DNA from: JBEKSX01 sp049516635
GTDB taxonomy: Bacteria; Bacteroidota; Ignavibacteria; Tepidaquicellales; OLB5
Assembly: GCA_049516635.1 (NCBI GenBank)
Contig: JBEKSX010000007.1
Span: forward strand, 1 to 46,889
DNA length: 46,889 nucleotides
Reading direction: 5' to 3'
The notes beneath the pieces are model-generated. The model was given only the letters and a program-made list of their open reading frames with translations. It had not been told where the DNA came from and did not search any database. The position numbers were made by a program, and so were the translations under genes. Of the stretch, positions 24,216 through 33,861 are shown piece by piece. Numbering within the stretch: position 1 is the first letter of the stretch; every line of letters begins with the position of its first letter.

Positions 24216-26033
24216 ATGAGTATAAAATACGCTATCACCGCAGTAATTTTCTGTTTTTTTGCTCTGGAAACTTTCTCATCAACGCCCAGTATTAAAAATT
24301 CCGGTCTGGAATACATATCACCGCTTCCTGGTTCAGAACTGGTGAATGAGAATACAAACATAATAATAAGAGGTTCTTCCCCAATACAAAACATATCAGC
24401 AGTGAGAAATATATTCGATGTAAGAGGTTCTATTAGCGGATACCATCGGGGCAAGATTATAAATTCCGGTAATTACATAGTTTTATTCCAACCAGATGAG
24501 CCATTTCAGCTGGGAGAAAACGTAATAGTGTACATCGATAAAGCAGACAATACAAATCTTTTAAAGCCTTATACTTTCAGTTTCACAATCAGAACGAATA
24601 AAATTGAGGCTTACGGACCCCCCCGAATAAGTGAAGAATTTCCCCTTTTCAAAGGAAATAATATCTATCAAAATCATTTCTATCCCGTGATTAGGGGCAA
24701 TATGGGTGATAGTCTTCCTTCAGATTTTCCAAGAATGACCATAACTCAGCATGGTCAGACGGCACCGGGTTATATTTTCATCTCTAATTTATTTTTTGGT
24801 AATATCCCTACAACACCACCTTATTTAATGATTCTTGATAATTCCGGAGCGCCGGTATTCTATAGGAAGACACCAGGCGACTGTTTCGATTTTAAGCTTC
24901 AAAATAATCTTATAACTTACTATGACGGCGCATCTCTTCAATATTATGCAATGGACTCTGTTTATCATGTTGTAGATAGCTTTAAATGCGGGAATGGGTA
25001 TATAACGGACCTTCATGAGCTCAGACTTTTACCCAACAGACATGCTTTTCTTATGAGTTACGATACGGAAAGTGTAGATATGAGCAGAATAGTTCAGGAC
25101 GGCGACCATAATGCCCGGGTATCAGGTTTGATCATTCAGGAATTGGATGAAAATAAAAATGTCATATTTCAATGGAGAAGCTGGGATCATTTCCAGATAA
25201 CAGACGCGACCCACGAGAATATGACAGCACATTCTATTGATTACGTGCATGGAAACGCTCTCGAATTTGATAATGACGGGAATATTATATTATCAAGCAG
25301 GCATATGGATGAAATAACAAAAATAGATCACCAGACAGGGCAAATCTTATGGAGGATGGGAGGTAAGAATAATCAATTCACCTTCATTAATGATCCCATA
25401 GGATATTCTCATCAGCATGCAATCAGAATATTGGATAATGGACATTTTACGATGTTCGATAACGGTAACTACCATAACCCGCCTTTTTCAAGGGCTTTGG
25501 AATATGTAGTAGATGAACACACAAAGACGGTGAGCTTGGTCTGGCAGTTCCGGCATAATCCGGATATATATGGAGGCGCAATGGGTTATGTCCAGAGATT
25601 TTCTAACGGTAATACACTTATCGGTTGGGGATATGCAGACCCGTCGGTAACAGAGGTACGACCGGACGGTTCAGTTGTCTATGAATTATCACTTGCACTG
25701 TCTACGTTCAGTTATCGGGCTTTCAGATATGAATTGAATTTCCATAATAACAATCAAAACAGTACAACTTATTCATTCCATCTGGCACAGAATTATCCCA
25801 ATCCTTTCAATCCGGGAACAACAATATTATATACATTAGGAGCTAACAGTAATATTAAATTAACTGTTTATGATATGTTGGGGAGAAAGATTCGAACACT
25901 GGCAGACGAATATCAACAATCGGGAAATCACCTGTATCAGTTCGATGGAAGTAATCTATCCAGCGGAATATATTTTTATGTTTTAAAAACCAATACATTC
26001 ACGGACGTAAAAAAAATGGTTTTGATAAAATAG
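24216..26033 (+). CDS. Arylsulfotransferase (ASST)-family protein with T9SS sorting domain
   Basis: 605 residues. Residues 1-22 are a signal peptide. An N-terminal Ig-like domain (about 25-130) precedes a six-bladed propeller of the ASST fold. Candidate histidines match the family layout: His267 (DLHELRLLPN), His345 (YVHGNALEFDNDGNIILSSR), His399 and His401 (SHQHAIRILDNGHFTMFDNGN). ASST enzymes transfer sulfate between phenols, though many relatives are uncharacterised. Residues about 524-605 are a T9SS sorting domain (QNYPNPFNPGTTILY, YDMLGRKIRTL, KKMVLIK), so the product is secreted or surface-bound. Spacers on both sides are AT-rich. Confidence 0.87.
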   Translation: MSIKYAITAVIFCFFALETFSSTPSIKNSGLEYISPLPGSELVNENTNIIIRGSSPIQNISAVRNIFDVRGSISGYHRGKIINSGNYIVLFQPDEPFQLGENVIVYIDKADNTNLLKPYTFSFTIRTNKIEAYGPPRISEEFPLFKGNNIYQNHFYPVIRGNMGDSLPSDFPRMTITQHGQTAPGYIFISNLFFGNIPTTPPYLMILDNSGAPVFYRKTPGDCFDFKLQNNLITYYDGASLQYYAMDSVYHVVDSFKCGNGYITDLHELRLLPNRHAFLMSYDTESVDMSRIVQDGDHNARVSGLIIQELDENKNVIFQWRSWDHFQITDATHENMTAHSIDYVHGNALEFDNDGNIILSSRHMDEITKIDHQTGQILWRMGGKNNQFTFINDPIGYSHQHAIRILDNGHFTMFDNGNYHNPPFSRALEYVVDEHTKTVSLVWQFRHNPDIYGGAMGYVQRFSNGNTLIGWGYADPSVTEVRPDGSVVYELSLALSTFSYRAFRYELNFHNNNQNSTTYSFHLAQNYPNPFNPGTTILYTLGANSNIKLTVYDMLGRKIRTLADEYQQSGNHLYQFDGSNLSSGIYFYVLKTNTFTDVKKMVLIK

Positions 26034-26118
26034 GCTTATTTATAAGGGGATATTGTTCTCTATGTAAGAATTGTGTGCGGTTTAGCTTTATTGTTTTATA
26101 TTGCAGCGTTCAAGAACT

Positions 26119-27909
26119 TCATTTAATAATTTTCATTTCAACTCTACGGTTGAGCGCCCTGCCCTCTTCCGTATCGTTATCAGCAACCGGGTTCGATTTC
26201 CCGTATCCCCTCGCTGCGAGCCTGCTCTCATTTATCCCTTTTAAAATAAGATAATTAACTACGCTCTGTGCTCTCTTTTGAGAGAGGTCAAGATTGTATT
26301 CATCGCTACCCCTGGAATCGGTATATGCAGAGATCTCGATCTTAATATCGGGGTTATCTGTAAGAAACTTATATACACGGTCCAGCTCTGTGAAAGAACC
26401 AGGTTTCAGATCATACCTGTCAAAATCAAAATAGATATTATTTAATTTGATCGATCTTTCCTCAAGCGACTTGATCGAAACCAGCTTAATATTTACCTCC
26501 AGAATACCATATTCTTTTTCGTTCGTCAGGTCGATGCTGTTAGATACTGAGTAATAACCGGATTTTTCCGCGAAATAATTATAGTTTGCTCCCACAGGCA
26601 GTACTATAAGGTACTCTCCGTTATCAGGATTAGACTTTAGCTCGCCCACATTTTTGTCAGTATTCAGGTCGAACCACCTCAATTGTGCTTCTAGAGAAAA
26701 ATCATTTTCATCGGTAACTTTTCCTTTTATCGTAACCACATTCCTCTGCGGTTTGGCTTCTTCAGGAAGCATAATAGAATAAATATCATAGCCGCCTTTT
26801 CCTCCAGGACGATTGGATGAAAAATAAGCCAGTTTGCCATCGGTGGATATCTTATACGCAATATCGAAACCGCTTGTGTTGATATCTTTACCAAGATTGA
26901 CAGGTTCACTCCAGTCAGTCCATGATGAATCGCTTTGTCTTACGGATTTAAATACATCAAGCCCTCCTAAGCCGTAATGCCCATCGGAGGAGAAATATAA
27001 AGTTTTCCCGTCGGGATGAAGGAAAGGTGACCTTTCAGTATATGGAGTATTGATTATGGTACCGAGATTTAAAGGTTTAGACCATCCGGAATCTGTTTTA
27101 AGTGACACATAGATATCGCTGTTGCCTTCATAATAGCCATGGAAGAATTCCCCTCCCCGATGGAACTCACCGACACCCCCGGTCCTATCGGAAGTAAAAA
27201 GAAATGCTTTGCCGTCAGCAGTGAGGAAGCCGTCACATTCCCAATAAATTGAATTCAAAGGTTTTGGAAAAGGCTTTATTGCAGACCAGCCGTTTACAGT
27301 TTTTTCTACATAAAAATTATCGCCCCCTCCGACAGCACCTTTATAATTACCAAACAACACAAGTATATTACCATCAGCTGATACACTGTTAATAGCATCA
27401 TCTTCTTTTGTACTAAACGGAGGTCCCATATTTTTTGCCGGGGTCCATTTTCCGTTAATAAAATCGGAATAAAAAATATCTTCACCTTTTATGCAATCTT
27501 TCCTGCCGCTCCCGGTGAAGTACATTTTGTTTCCGTCAACACTTATAACGGGGAAGTATTCATCAGCGCTCGTATTAACTGCTTCGATATTGGTTGTAAT
27601 AAGGTTTTGCGGGGGTGCATTCAGAAGATCTATGATGTTTTGGAACCTCACAAACATATCCGGAAACCATTCTCTGTACTTGAGAAATACCTTCGATGCC
27701 CCATTCCAGTCTTTTTTGTCTATATAAGGTGCAGCCAGCCGTTGTACGGCTACAAATGCATTTTCATTAGGTGCCGTTGCATAAATGTATTGTTTAAGTT
27801 CCTCATCAGAGGTGATATTTTCAAGGTCTCTCTGTGAAAATGCAGTAACGCAGTAAAGTAATCCAAATAGAAGCGCAAAGATATATTTCAAGAAGTATTT
27901 GTTTGGCAT
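26119..27909 (-). CDS. PorE-like envelope protein (TPR - propeller - carboxypeptidase-regulatory-like - OmpA)
   Basis: 596 residues. A signal peptide (1-26) is followed by a short helical TPR-like region (about 35-95), WD40-like PD40 propeller repeats (about 110-380; FPVISVDGNKMYFTGSG, PFLHPDGKTLYFSSDGHYGLGGLDVFKS), a small CNA/carboxypeptidase-regulatory-like domain (about 390-470; VTIKGKVTDENDFSLEAQLRW) and an OmpA domain (490-596; IYFDFDRYDLKPGS, YNLDLSQKRAQSVVNYL). This is the domain order reported for PorE, which ties the T9SS to peptidoglycan. A tandem paralogue lies upstream, so exact roles are unclear. Confidence 0.85.
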   Translation of the reverse strand: MPNKYFLKYIFALLFGLLYCVTAFSQRDLENITSDEELKQYIYATAPNENAFVAVQRLAAPYIDKKDWNGASKVFLKYREWFPDMFVRFQNIIDLLNAPPQNLITTNIEAVNTSADEYFPVISVDGNKMYFTGSGRKDCIKGEDIFYSDFINGKWTPAKNMGPPFSTKEDDAINSVSADGNILVLFGNYKGAVGGGDNFYVEKTVNGWSAIKPFPKPLNSIYWECDGFLTADGKAFLFTSDRTGGVGEFHRGGEFFHGYYEGNSDIYVSLKTDSGWSKPLNLGTIINTPYTERSPFLHPDGKTLYFSSDGHYGLGGLDVFKSVRQSDSSWTDWSEPVNLGKDINTSGFDIAYKISTDGKLAYFSSNRPGGKGGYDIYSIMLPEEAKPQRNVVTIKGKVTDENDFSLEAQLRWFDLNTDKNVGELKSNPDNGEYLIVLPVGANYNYFAEKSGYYSVSNSIDLTNEKEYGILEVNIKLVSIKSLEERSIKLNNIYFDFDRYDLKPGSFTELDRVYKFLTDNPDIKIEISAYTDSRGSDEYNLDLSQKRAQSVVNYLILKGINESRLAARGYGKSNPVADNDTEEGRALNRRVEMKIIK

Positions 27910-28012
27910 ATTAAGCTTTAATAAATTAACCAGATATTTTAATAAAATAAGCTTAAAAATGCGAGGGTAGATTCAATAGGTAATAAAGATGAATGATATA
28001 GTAACCGGAAAA

Positions 28013-29866
28013 TTAAAGGTTCTTACGCAGGCGGAACTCCACCCGTCTGTTAAGAGCTCTGCCCTGTTCTGTTTCATTGGATGCTACAGGATTTTGTTTC
28101 CCAAATCCCGTAGGATACAAACGCAGATCATCGATCCCCTTTTTAACGAGATAATCGACAACTGAATTAGCGCGGTTTTGCGAAAGCTTCAGGTTATATT
28201 TATCCGTACCAACATTGTCTGTGTAGGCATTGATCTCAACCAGGATTTCGGGATTATCTTTCATGAATTTAAAAAGGAGGTTCAAAGCTTCAAATGATTT
28301 TTCCTTCAATTCATAGCTGTCAAAATCGAAGAAGATATTATCAATCCTTATTCCTTTTCCGGAATTTTTCAACTCCTCGACAGAAACAAGGTTAACGTCA
28401 GTAGTTATCTCTTTAAACGCTTTTTCTGAGGTAAGATCCAGATAGTTTACTGTAGAGTAATATCCTTTAACATCGGCATAATAAGCATAATATCTACCAA
28501 CCGGTAATGCGATAAAATATTCCCCTGTCTGCGGGTTTGTTTTTGCCTCACCAACTTCTTTCAATCTGTCTATATCTTCCCATTTTATAGTTGCATCGAC
28601 CGGTTTGCCGTTTTCATCTAAAACTTTTCCGACTACCGTGATAACCTCACGGTCAGGTTGTGCATTCTGAGGCAGATCTATATAATATATATCCTCTTCT
28701 CCGAAACCCATATCATTTATAGTTGAAAAATAAGCCCGTTTGCCATTTGTGGTGATCTTATAACCCCAGTCTTCCTCCGATGTATTTATTTCTTTCCCCA
28801 GATTAACGGGATCGCTCCACATCGTCCAGGACGTATCGCTTAGACGAACTGATTTGAATACATCAGATTTCCCTAACCCATAATGTCCATCGGAAGAAAA
28901 ATATAATGTTTTTCCGTCAGGATGCAGAAAAGGACAGCGTTCCGTAAAAGGAGTATTAATCGTTGGTCCAAGGTTAATAGCTGTCTTACTCCACCCATCA
29001 CCTTCTCTCAAGCATACGTAAATATCCGTATTACCCCAGTACATACCATGAAAGTATTTTTCTTTCTGGTAGTAATCTCCTATTCCTCCGGGTCTATCGG
29101 AAGAAAAAAGTATAGCTTTTCCGTCAGCTGTAAGGAATGCATCGGCATCCCACCACTGAGAATTAATGGGAGCCGGAAAATGTTTTATTTCAGACCAACC
29201 TTTAGCAGTGCGCTCGACATAGAAATTATCTCCCCTGCCGAACGATTCTTCATAGTTTCCGAACAAGACAAGTATGTTACCGTCAGCCGATATGCTGTTA
29301 ATGAATTCATTGCTTTCTGTATTGATGTTTCCGCCCAGAGGTTTTGCAAGAAGCCAGAAACCATTTTTTGCTTCGGAGACATAGATATCTTCACCTCCGA
29401 TGCCGTCTTCCCTATCCCTGCCCGTGAAATACAATTTCTTCATGTCCGGTGAAATGACCGGGCAATACTCGTGATACTGTGTATTAATTGCACCTCCCAG
29501 GTTCACCATCTTAATGCCTTCCTCAGGAGCAAGGAGAATAGCTATGATCTTATCAAATCTTTCCCACATAACCGGAAACTTACTCTTGTAATCCACAAAA
29601 ACTTTGACTGCTTTTTTCCAGTCACGTTTATCAATGTAGGGTTTTGCAAGGTGCTGAACAGCGATAAACCCATCCTCTGAAGGAGCAAAAATTCTTACTA
29701 TATTCTCGTAATATTCGGGATCCTGCCCGTCATCTATTATTGTTTGTGAATACAGAGAAGCAGTGAAGATTAGAAAGATAATAGAAGGTAATAGTGTAAA
29801 GAAAAATGAAAAAAAATTCTTGCGTATTAAAAAACCTTTACAAAAAGTTTTTAGGATACTTTGCAT
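28013..29866 (-). CDS. PorE-like envelope protein, paralogue
   Basis: 617 residues with the same domain order as its neighbour: N-terminal helices (1-41, then IVRIFAPSEDGFIAVQHLAKPYIDKRDWKKAVKVFVDY), PD40 propeller (FLHPDGKTLYFSSDGHYGLGKSDVFKSVRLSD), regulatory-like domain (VITVVGKVLDENGKPVDATIKWED) and OmpA domain (about 509-617; IFFDFDSYELKEKS, YNLKLSQNRANSVVDYL). The two proteins are alike over their full length, showing a tandem duplication. No lipobox Cys is visible in either. It is separated from the other copy by 103 bases on the same strand. Confidence 0.85.
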   Translation of the reverse strand: MQSILKTFCKGFLIRKNFFSFFFTLLPSIIFLIFTASLYSQTIIDDGQDPEYYENIVRIFAPSEDGFIAVQHLAKPYIDKRDWKKAVKVFVDYKSKFPVMWERFDKIIAILLAPEEGIKMVNLGGAINTQYHEYCPVISPDMKKLYFTGRDREDGIGGEDIYVSEAKNGFWLLAKPLGGNINTESNEFINSISADGNILVLFGNYEESFGRGDNFYVERTAKGWSEIKHFPAPINSQWWDADAFLTADGKAILFSSDRPGGIGDYYQKEKYFHGMYWGNTDIYVCLREGDGWSKTAINLGPTINTPFTERCPFLHPDGKTLYFSSDGHYGLGKSDVFKSVRLSDTSWTMWSDPVNLGKEINTSEEDWGYKITTNGKRAYFSTINDMGFGEEDIYYIDLPQNAQPDREVITVVGKVLDENGKPVDATIKWEDIDRLKEVGEAKTNPQTGEYFIALPVGRYYAYYADVKGYYSTVNYLDLTSEKAFKEITTDVNLVSVEELKNSGKGIRIDNIFFDFDSYELKEKSFEALNLLFKFMKDNPEILVEINAYTDNVGTDKYNLKLSQNRANSVVDYLVKKGIDDLRLYPTGFGKQNPVASNETEQGRALNRRVEFRLRKNL

Positions 29867-30117
29867 GTGAACAGGATATTGAATTAAGTAAAAGATGCTA
29901 GTTGCTTTAGATGTTTTAAAGAATTACTTTAAAATACCCTACTTAACTATAATTTATTTAAAATTGTTGAAATGGTCAATGATATAAGTGAATATTTGAG
30001 ATGAGCCGGAAGATTCTTATTTGGGTGGAGGATAATGTTTAATAATGTTCCACAGTATCAACCTTTATAGATACACCTTACTAAAGAATATTATCAATTA
30101 ATTCCGAGGACTTTCCC

Positions 30118-30897
30118 CTATCCGGATTGTATGTTTCTGTAATGATTCAGCACTATTCCGCATGATACCGCTACATTCAGAGACTCGCAGTCCGAAAAAC
30201 CATCAATCTTAACCTTATCAAAACAGTCTTTTAACAGAGCTTCGGAAATACCATCCGACTCATTTCCAAATACAAAAACAGTTTTGTCGAAATGGTCAAT
30301 TTCCTTCAGAGAAATATTCCCATCCTGTGACATCAAATAAACAGAATAGCCATTCTTATTCAGTAAATTAAGTTTCCCGGGTAAATCAACATCTGTATGG
30401 ATAGCTGAATGGAATATTGCACCCTGTGTGGATCTCAATACTTTCGAATTGTAGATATCAACCGACCCCTTGCCCGAAAGTATACAATCCGCACCGAACC
30501 AGTAAGCCGTTCTTATGATCGTCCCGAAATTACCGGGGTCATTAATACTGTCCAGTGCAATAACCAGCCTGCCGTTAGCAAGAACATCAAAACGAAGGTC
30601 CTTTTTCTGTACCACAACTCCTATCACGCCCTGGGAGTGTTCAGTTTCTTTAAGCTTTTTGAAATTTTTTTCTTTGGTTTCGTAAATGGGTATATTTTTC
30701 CTCTTAAGGAAGGTAAGCATTTGTTCTTTCTTTTCATCATCCGTCTTTTCATTAAATATAACACATTCCAGCTTATACGAAGACTTCATACACTCTTCTA
30801 CAAGATGAAAACCCTCAATCAGGAATTTTTCTTCAGCTACGCGGAATCTTTTATGTTTGAGCGAACCGTAATATTTTATTTCGGTATTTGAGAGCAT
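30118..30897 (-). CDS. TrmH/SpoU-family RNA 2'-O-methyltransferase
   Basis: 259 residues with an N-terminal substrate-binding domain (KHKRFRVAEEKFLIEGFHLVEE) and a SPOUT domain: ALDSINDPGNFGTIIRTAYWFGAD (motif 1), FGNESDGISEALL (motif 2) and FSDCESLNVAVSCGIVLNHY (motif 3). The family methylates ribose in rRNA or tRNA; the target cannot be read. Its ATG overlaps the folE stop by one base (TGATG), so it is the last gene of an overlapping four-gene unit. Confidence 0.92.
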   Translation of the reverse strand: MLSNTEIKYYGSLKHKRFRVAEEKFLIEGFHLVEECMKSSYKLECVIFNEKTDDEKKEQMLTFLKRKNIPIYETKEKNFKKLKETEHSQGVIGVVVQKKDLRFDVLANGRLVIALDSINDPGNFGTIIRTAYWFGADCILSGKGSVDIYNSKVLRSTQGAIFHSAIHTDVDLPGKLNLLNKNGYSVYLMSQDGNISLKEIDHFDKTVFVFGNESDGISEALLKDCFDKVKIDGFSDCESLNVAVSCGIVLNHYRNIQSG

Positions 30898-31544
30898 CAG
30901 GTCAGTCTGCTGTTGATCAATCTAAGAAACTCGGACCGGGTCTTATCGTTTGATTTAAACACCCCGGTCATGCACGATGCCGATGCGGTCGAATTTTGTT
31001 TTTCCACCCCCCTCATCATCATACACAGATGTCTCGCTTCAGTAACAACGGCTACGCCCTGCGGCTGGAGCACTTTTTCTAAAATTTCACCTATCTGTGT
31101 GGTTAATCTCTCCTGAACCTGCAGCCGTCTTGCAAACATTTCTACTATGCGCGGTATCTTGCTCAAGCCGATGATTTTCTTGTTAGGGATGTATCCGACA
31201 TGGCATTTCCCGTAAAACGGAAGAAGATGGTGCTCGCATAAACTGTAGAATTCAATATCTTTCACAATAACTATTTCGTTATATGATTCATTAAAAATAG
31301 CATCATTCACCAGCTCGTCAATATTATCCGAATATCCTTTCGTGAGAAATTTATACGCTTTCGCTACTCTCTGCGGAGTTCTTAATAGACCCTGACGTTT
31401 TGGATTTTCACCAAGCTCAACCAGGAGGTCCCTGATCAATTTCTCCATTGTCACAGAAGAATTAAATCTGTCTTCAAACTCCTGTGCACTGATCTCATTT
31501 TCAATATATTCCTTACTTTTATCTATTTTTATTTTTTCATCCAT
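30897..31544 (-). CDS. folE: GTP cyclohydrolase I
   Basis: 215 residues. The enzyme turns GTP into dihydroneopterin triphosphate, the start of folate and, in bacteria with QueD, of queuosine synthesis. Zinc ligands lie in YSLCEHHLLPFYGK and ARHLCMMMRGVEK. The core GLSKIPRIVEMFARRLQVQERLT is typical. The N-terminal 40 residues are a less conserved extension. Its ATG overlaps the queD-like stop by 8 bases. The QueD-FolE pairing supports a pterin or 7-deazaguanine role. Confidence 0.95.
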   Translation of the reverse strand: MDEKIKIDKSKEYIENEISAQEFEDRFNSSVTMEKLIRDLLVELGENPKRQGLLRTPQRVAKAYKFLTKGYSDNIDELVNDAIFNESYNEIVIVKDIEFYSLCEHHLLPFYGKCHVGYIPNKKIIGLSKIPRIVEMFARRLQVQERLTTQIGEILEKVLQPQGVAVVTEARHLCMMMRGVEKQNSTASASCMTGVFKSNDKTRSEFLRLINSRLT

Positions 31545-31959
31545 ATATTTCTCCTCGATATTCTACCGAATTATTCGGTGTTTCGAATAATTTTAATGAA
31601 TATAGTTTTCGATTATCTGAATTAATTTTATCAACTATCACTTTCCAGAATTTAAACACTATGTTTTCTGTTGTAGGTATTACTCCGGACATGAATTCTA
31701 CATCAATGTTTAAATTCTTGTGATCAACTTTATCAATAATTTCTCGATTCACTATCGTTTTAATATCCTTAATATCTATAATGTATCCGGTACCGGGATT
31801 GATCTCCCCTGATACAGTCACTTCCAGCACATAATTATGACCATGGCCGTTTGGATTACTGCATTTTCCGAATAACTTATTATTATCTTCATTGCTTAAG
31901 GAAGGATCATATATGCGGTGCGATGCGCTGAATTCAAATTTTCTGGTTAAATAAATCAT
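31537..31959 (-). CDS. queD: 6-carboxytetrahydropterin synthase (QueD/PTPS family)
   Basis: 140 residues. Zinc ligands His14 (SASHR), His39 and His41 (NGHGHNY) and the catalytic Cys33 (GKCSNPNGHGH) are all present. IDIKDIKTIVN and PTTENIVFKFW fit the family. It probably acts directly after FolE in queuosine synthesis, but 6-pyruvoyl-tetrahydropterin synthase activity cannot be excluded. It overlaps the phosphatidyltransferase gene by 4 bases and folE by 8 bases. Confidence 0.92.
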   Translation of the reverse strand: MIYLTRKFEFSASHRIYDPSLSNEDNNKLFGKCSNPNGHGHNYVLEVTVSGEINPGTGYIIDIKDIKTIVNREIIDKVDHKNLNIDVEFMSGVIPTTENIVFKFWKVIVDKINSDNRKLYSLKLFETPNNSVEYRGEIYG

Positions 31960-32861
31960 ATACTTAATTGATTAATTTTCATTTTACTCTTCACGGAAGC
32001 GTAATGATATACAATTGCAAATATTAGCAATAAATTCAATAATATCAAATTCAAAACAAGATAGTACTCCAGCCTTCCTATCACAGCAAAAAGAGCTATC
32101 ATTACCATATGCGTCCCGATGCCAAGCACACTCGCCATAGCAAGGAAAGATCTGTGATAGTACCATAGCGATTCCAATCGTTCTAATTGTTTATCATCTT
32201 TAACATACTTATTTTTTAGCCTACCAAAAAAATATTTATCCAAGTAAGCGAAAATTTTGTCCTGCCATCCGTAAATGATTAGAAAGATCTTTTGCAGCAA
32301 TAGAGTGAATTTATCCTCCTCTTTTAGATCTTCTTCGGTTATGCTTTCGATCAGGCGGTTTATCGTTGTCATTCCTGAATATTTGATGTAAGAAATATCA
32401 TAATAAATGAAAAATGAACATTGCAGCATTGAAGTTATCAGTGCAACAAAGCAGATAAGAACGAAGCTATATGAATTAAATGATATGGATAGCTTGTAAG
32501 CAATAGCGGCAAACAAGCAGAGTGACACAATAGAATCAGATATTGAGTCATAAAACCTTCCCCTGCGGGAAGCTGTTCCTCTTACTCTTGCAAGAGAACC
32601 GTCTACTTTATCCAGAACATTCTTGTACAATAGCAGGATTGCTCCCAGGATAACCAGAAGTTCGTTGTCCTGTATTATTAATACTGATGAAAGAACTCCG
32701 AAAATCAATGATATAAGTATAACTTGGTGCGGGGTAATGGAAGTATGATAAAGCCATTTCGTAATAGATTTAGAGGTAAGAAGATAATACATCTGGACAT
32801 TAACGAATTCATTATCGGCCCTGGTTTTTAGTGTCTTCTCATATTGGAATTCTACTGGCAT
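31956..32861 (-). CDS. CDP-alcohol phosphatidyltransferase
   Basis: 301 residues with several membrane helices. The signature D-x2-DG-x2-AR-x8-G-x3-D-x3-D is complete in DKVDGSLARV...GRFYDSISD (about residues 83-108). The family joins a CDP-activated group to an alcohol in phospholipid synthesis; the alcohol is not predictable. It is the first gene of the overlapping unit with queD, folE and the SpoU gene. The link between lipid and pterin genes is unusual and could simply be shared transcription. Confidence 0.9.
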   Translation of the reverse strand: MPVEFQYEKTLKTRADNEFVNVQMYYLLTSKSITKWLYHTSITPHQVILISLIFGVLSSVLIIQDNELLVILGAILLLYKNVLDKVDGSLARVRGTASRRGRFYDSISDSIVSLCLFAAIAYKLSISFNSYSFVLICFVALITSMLQCSFFIYYDISYIKYSGMTTINRLIESITEEDLKEEDKFTLLLQKIFLIIYGWQDKIFAYLDKYFFGRLKNKYVKDDKQLERLESLWYYHRSFLAMASVLGIGTHMVMIALFAVIGRLEYYLVLNLILLNLLLIFAIVYHYASVKSKMKINQLSI

Positions 32862-32945
32862 GATATGATTTAGCTTATATACATTCTAACTATAGGCAGG
32901 TCTTTTAATGAAAAATATAAAGGAACGCCGTCAGCCTGATCTTTG

Positions 32946-33017
32946 TACTCCCAGAAGGATTTGAACCCTCACTAACGGGACCGGAACCCGTCGTGCTATC
33001 CATTACACCATGGGAGC
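32946..33017 (-). tRNA. tRNA-Arg(CCG)
   Basis: On the minus strand the acceptor GCTCCCA/TGGGAGT, anticodon stem ACGGG/CCCGT, loop TTCCGGT (anticodon CCG) and T-loop TTCAAAT form a complete cloverleaf. The discriminator is A. CCA is not encoded. Confidence 0.94.
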
Positions 33018-33060
33018 ATATAATTAACTATGATACAAATTACAAAATACAGATATTAAA

Positions 33061-33738
33061 TTAAATTGATTTCTCCGCCTGCAGAATCCAGCTCAAAAGG
33101 GAAACCCGTTCATATTCAGTTTTATAACCGATACTGTCAAGATATTTTATGGAATCCTGGATATTAGCTGGATATTCATAATCCAGGACCTCTACAACCC
33201 CGGTTTTGCCGGATTCTGCACAGTTTAAGCGTAATTTCTCCTTATCATCATCATTTTCAATCATGAGGTCACCTATTAAAATCCTGCCGCCGGGTTTCAA
33301 TACGCGGTCCATTTCATCGAATGCCCGATTTTTATTCCCATAAGATACATGATGGAAAGCAATTGTAGATATAATCCTGTCAAAAAATTGATTTTCAAAC
33401 GGTATCTTAAGAAAGGAACCCAACCTAAGCTTTACATTCAATTTTTTTTCTTTCAGCTTCTTCATCATTTTTTCCGATATATCGATCCCATAGACCGGAA
33501 TATAAGGTGGTAATTTTTCGACTAATAATCCGGTCCCGATCCCAATGTCCAGTATTTTTATTCCATCAGAATAATCCAGATATGATATCACCGTATCCAA
33601 GAGCTCAAAATATTTCTCCCGGATCACGTCACCTTTGTCATACTCTGACATGACTGATGTGTCATAAACATCAGCAACATCATCGTGGCTGCCCTGCTGC
33701 TCTTCCTTAGTTAAAGTAAAAATGGATTTATTTGACAA
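33061..33738 (-). CDS. Class I SAM-dependent methyltransferase
   Basis: 225 residues. Motif I is IKILDIGIGTGLLVEKL, the acidic end of strand 2 is YGIDIS, motif IV-like DRIISTIAFHHVSYG, then DEMDRVLKPGGRILIGDLM. These match the Methyltransf_11/25 group. The substrate is unknown; UbiE-like small-molecule methylation is possible but unproven. It lies between two tRNA-Arg genes on the same strand. Confidence 0.88.
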   Translation of the reverse strand: MSNKSIFTLTKEEQQGSHDDVADVYDTSVMSEYDKGDVIREKYFELLDTVISYLDYSDGIKILDIGIGTGLLVEKLPPYIPVYGIDISEKMMKKLKEKKLNVKLRLGSFLKIPFENQFFDRIISTIAFHHVSYGNKNRAFDEMDRVLKPGGRILIGDLMIENDDDKEKLRLNCAESGKTGVVEVLDYEYPANIQDSIKYLDSIGYKTEYERVSLLSWILQAEKSI

Positions 33739-33789
33739 TGATTTTAATATCTTTATTAAATGATTAGGAATGACAGCTTAATTGCTTAG

Positions 33790-33861
33790 TACCCCCTGAA
33801 GGATTCGAACCCTCACTATTGGTTCCGAAGACCAGTGTGCTATCCTTTACACCAAGGGGGC
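33790..33861 (-). tRNA. tRNA-Arg(TCG)
   Basis: On the minus strand the acceptor GCCCCCT/AGGGGGT, anticodon loop CTTCGGA (anticodon TCG) and T-loop TTCGAAT give a cloverleaf. The anticodon stem has one mismatch (27-43). The discriminator is A and CCA is not encoded. Confidence 0.9.

Noticed and set aside
28922..29452. A 176-codon open frame opposite the second PorE-like gene
   Set aside because: It runs antisense to conserved propeller repeats, has no recognisable motif or ribosome-binding site, and is best seen as a by-product of codon bias.
30409..30891. A 160-codon open frame opposite the SpoU methyltransferase
   Set aside because: The minus strand holds all three SPOUT motifs; the plus frame has no family features.
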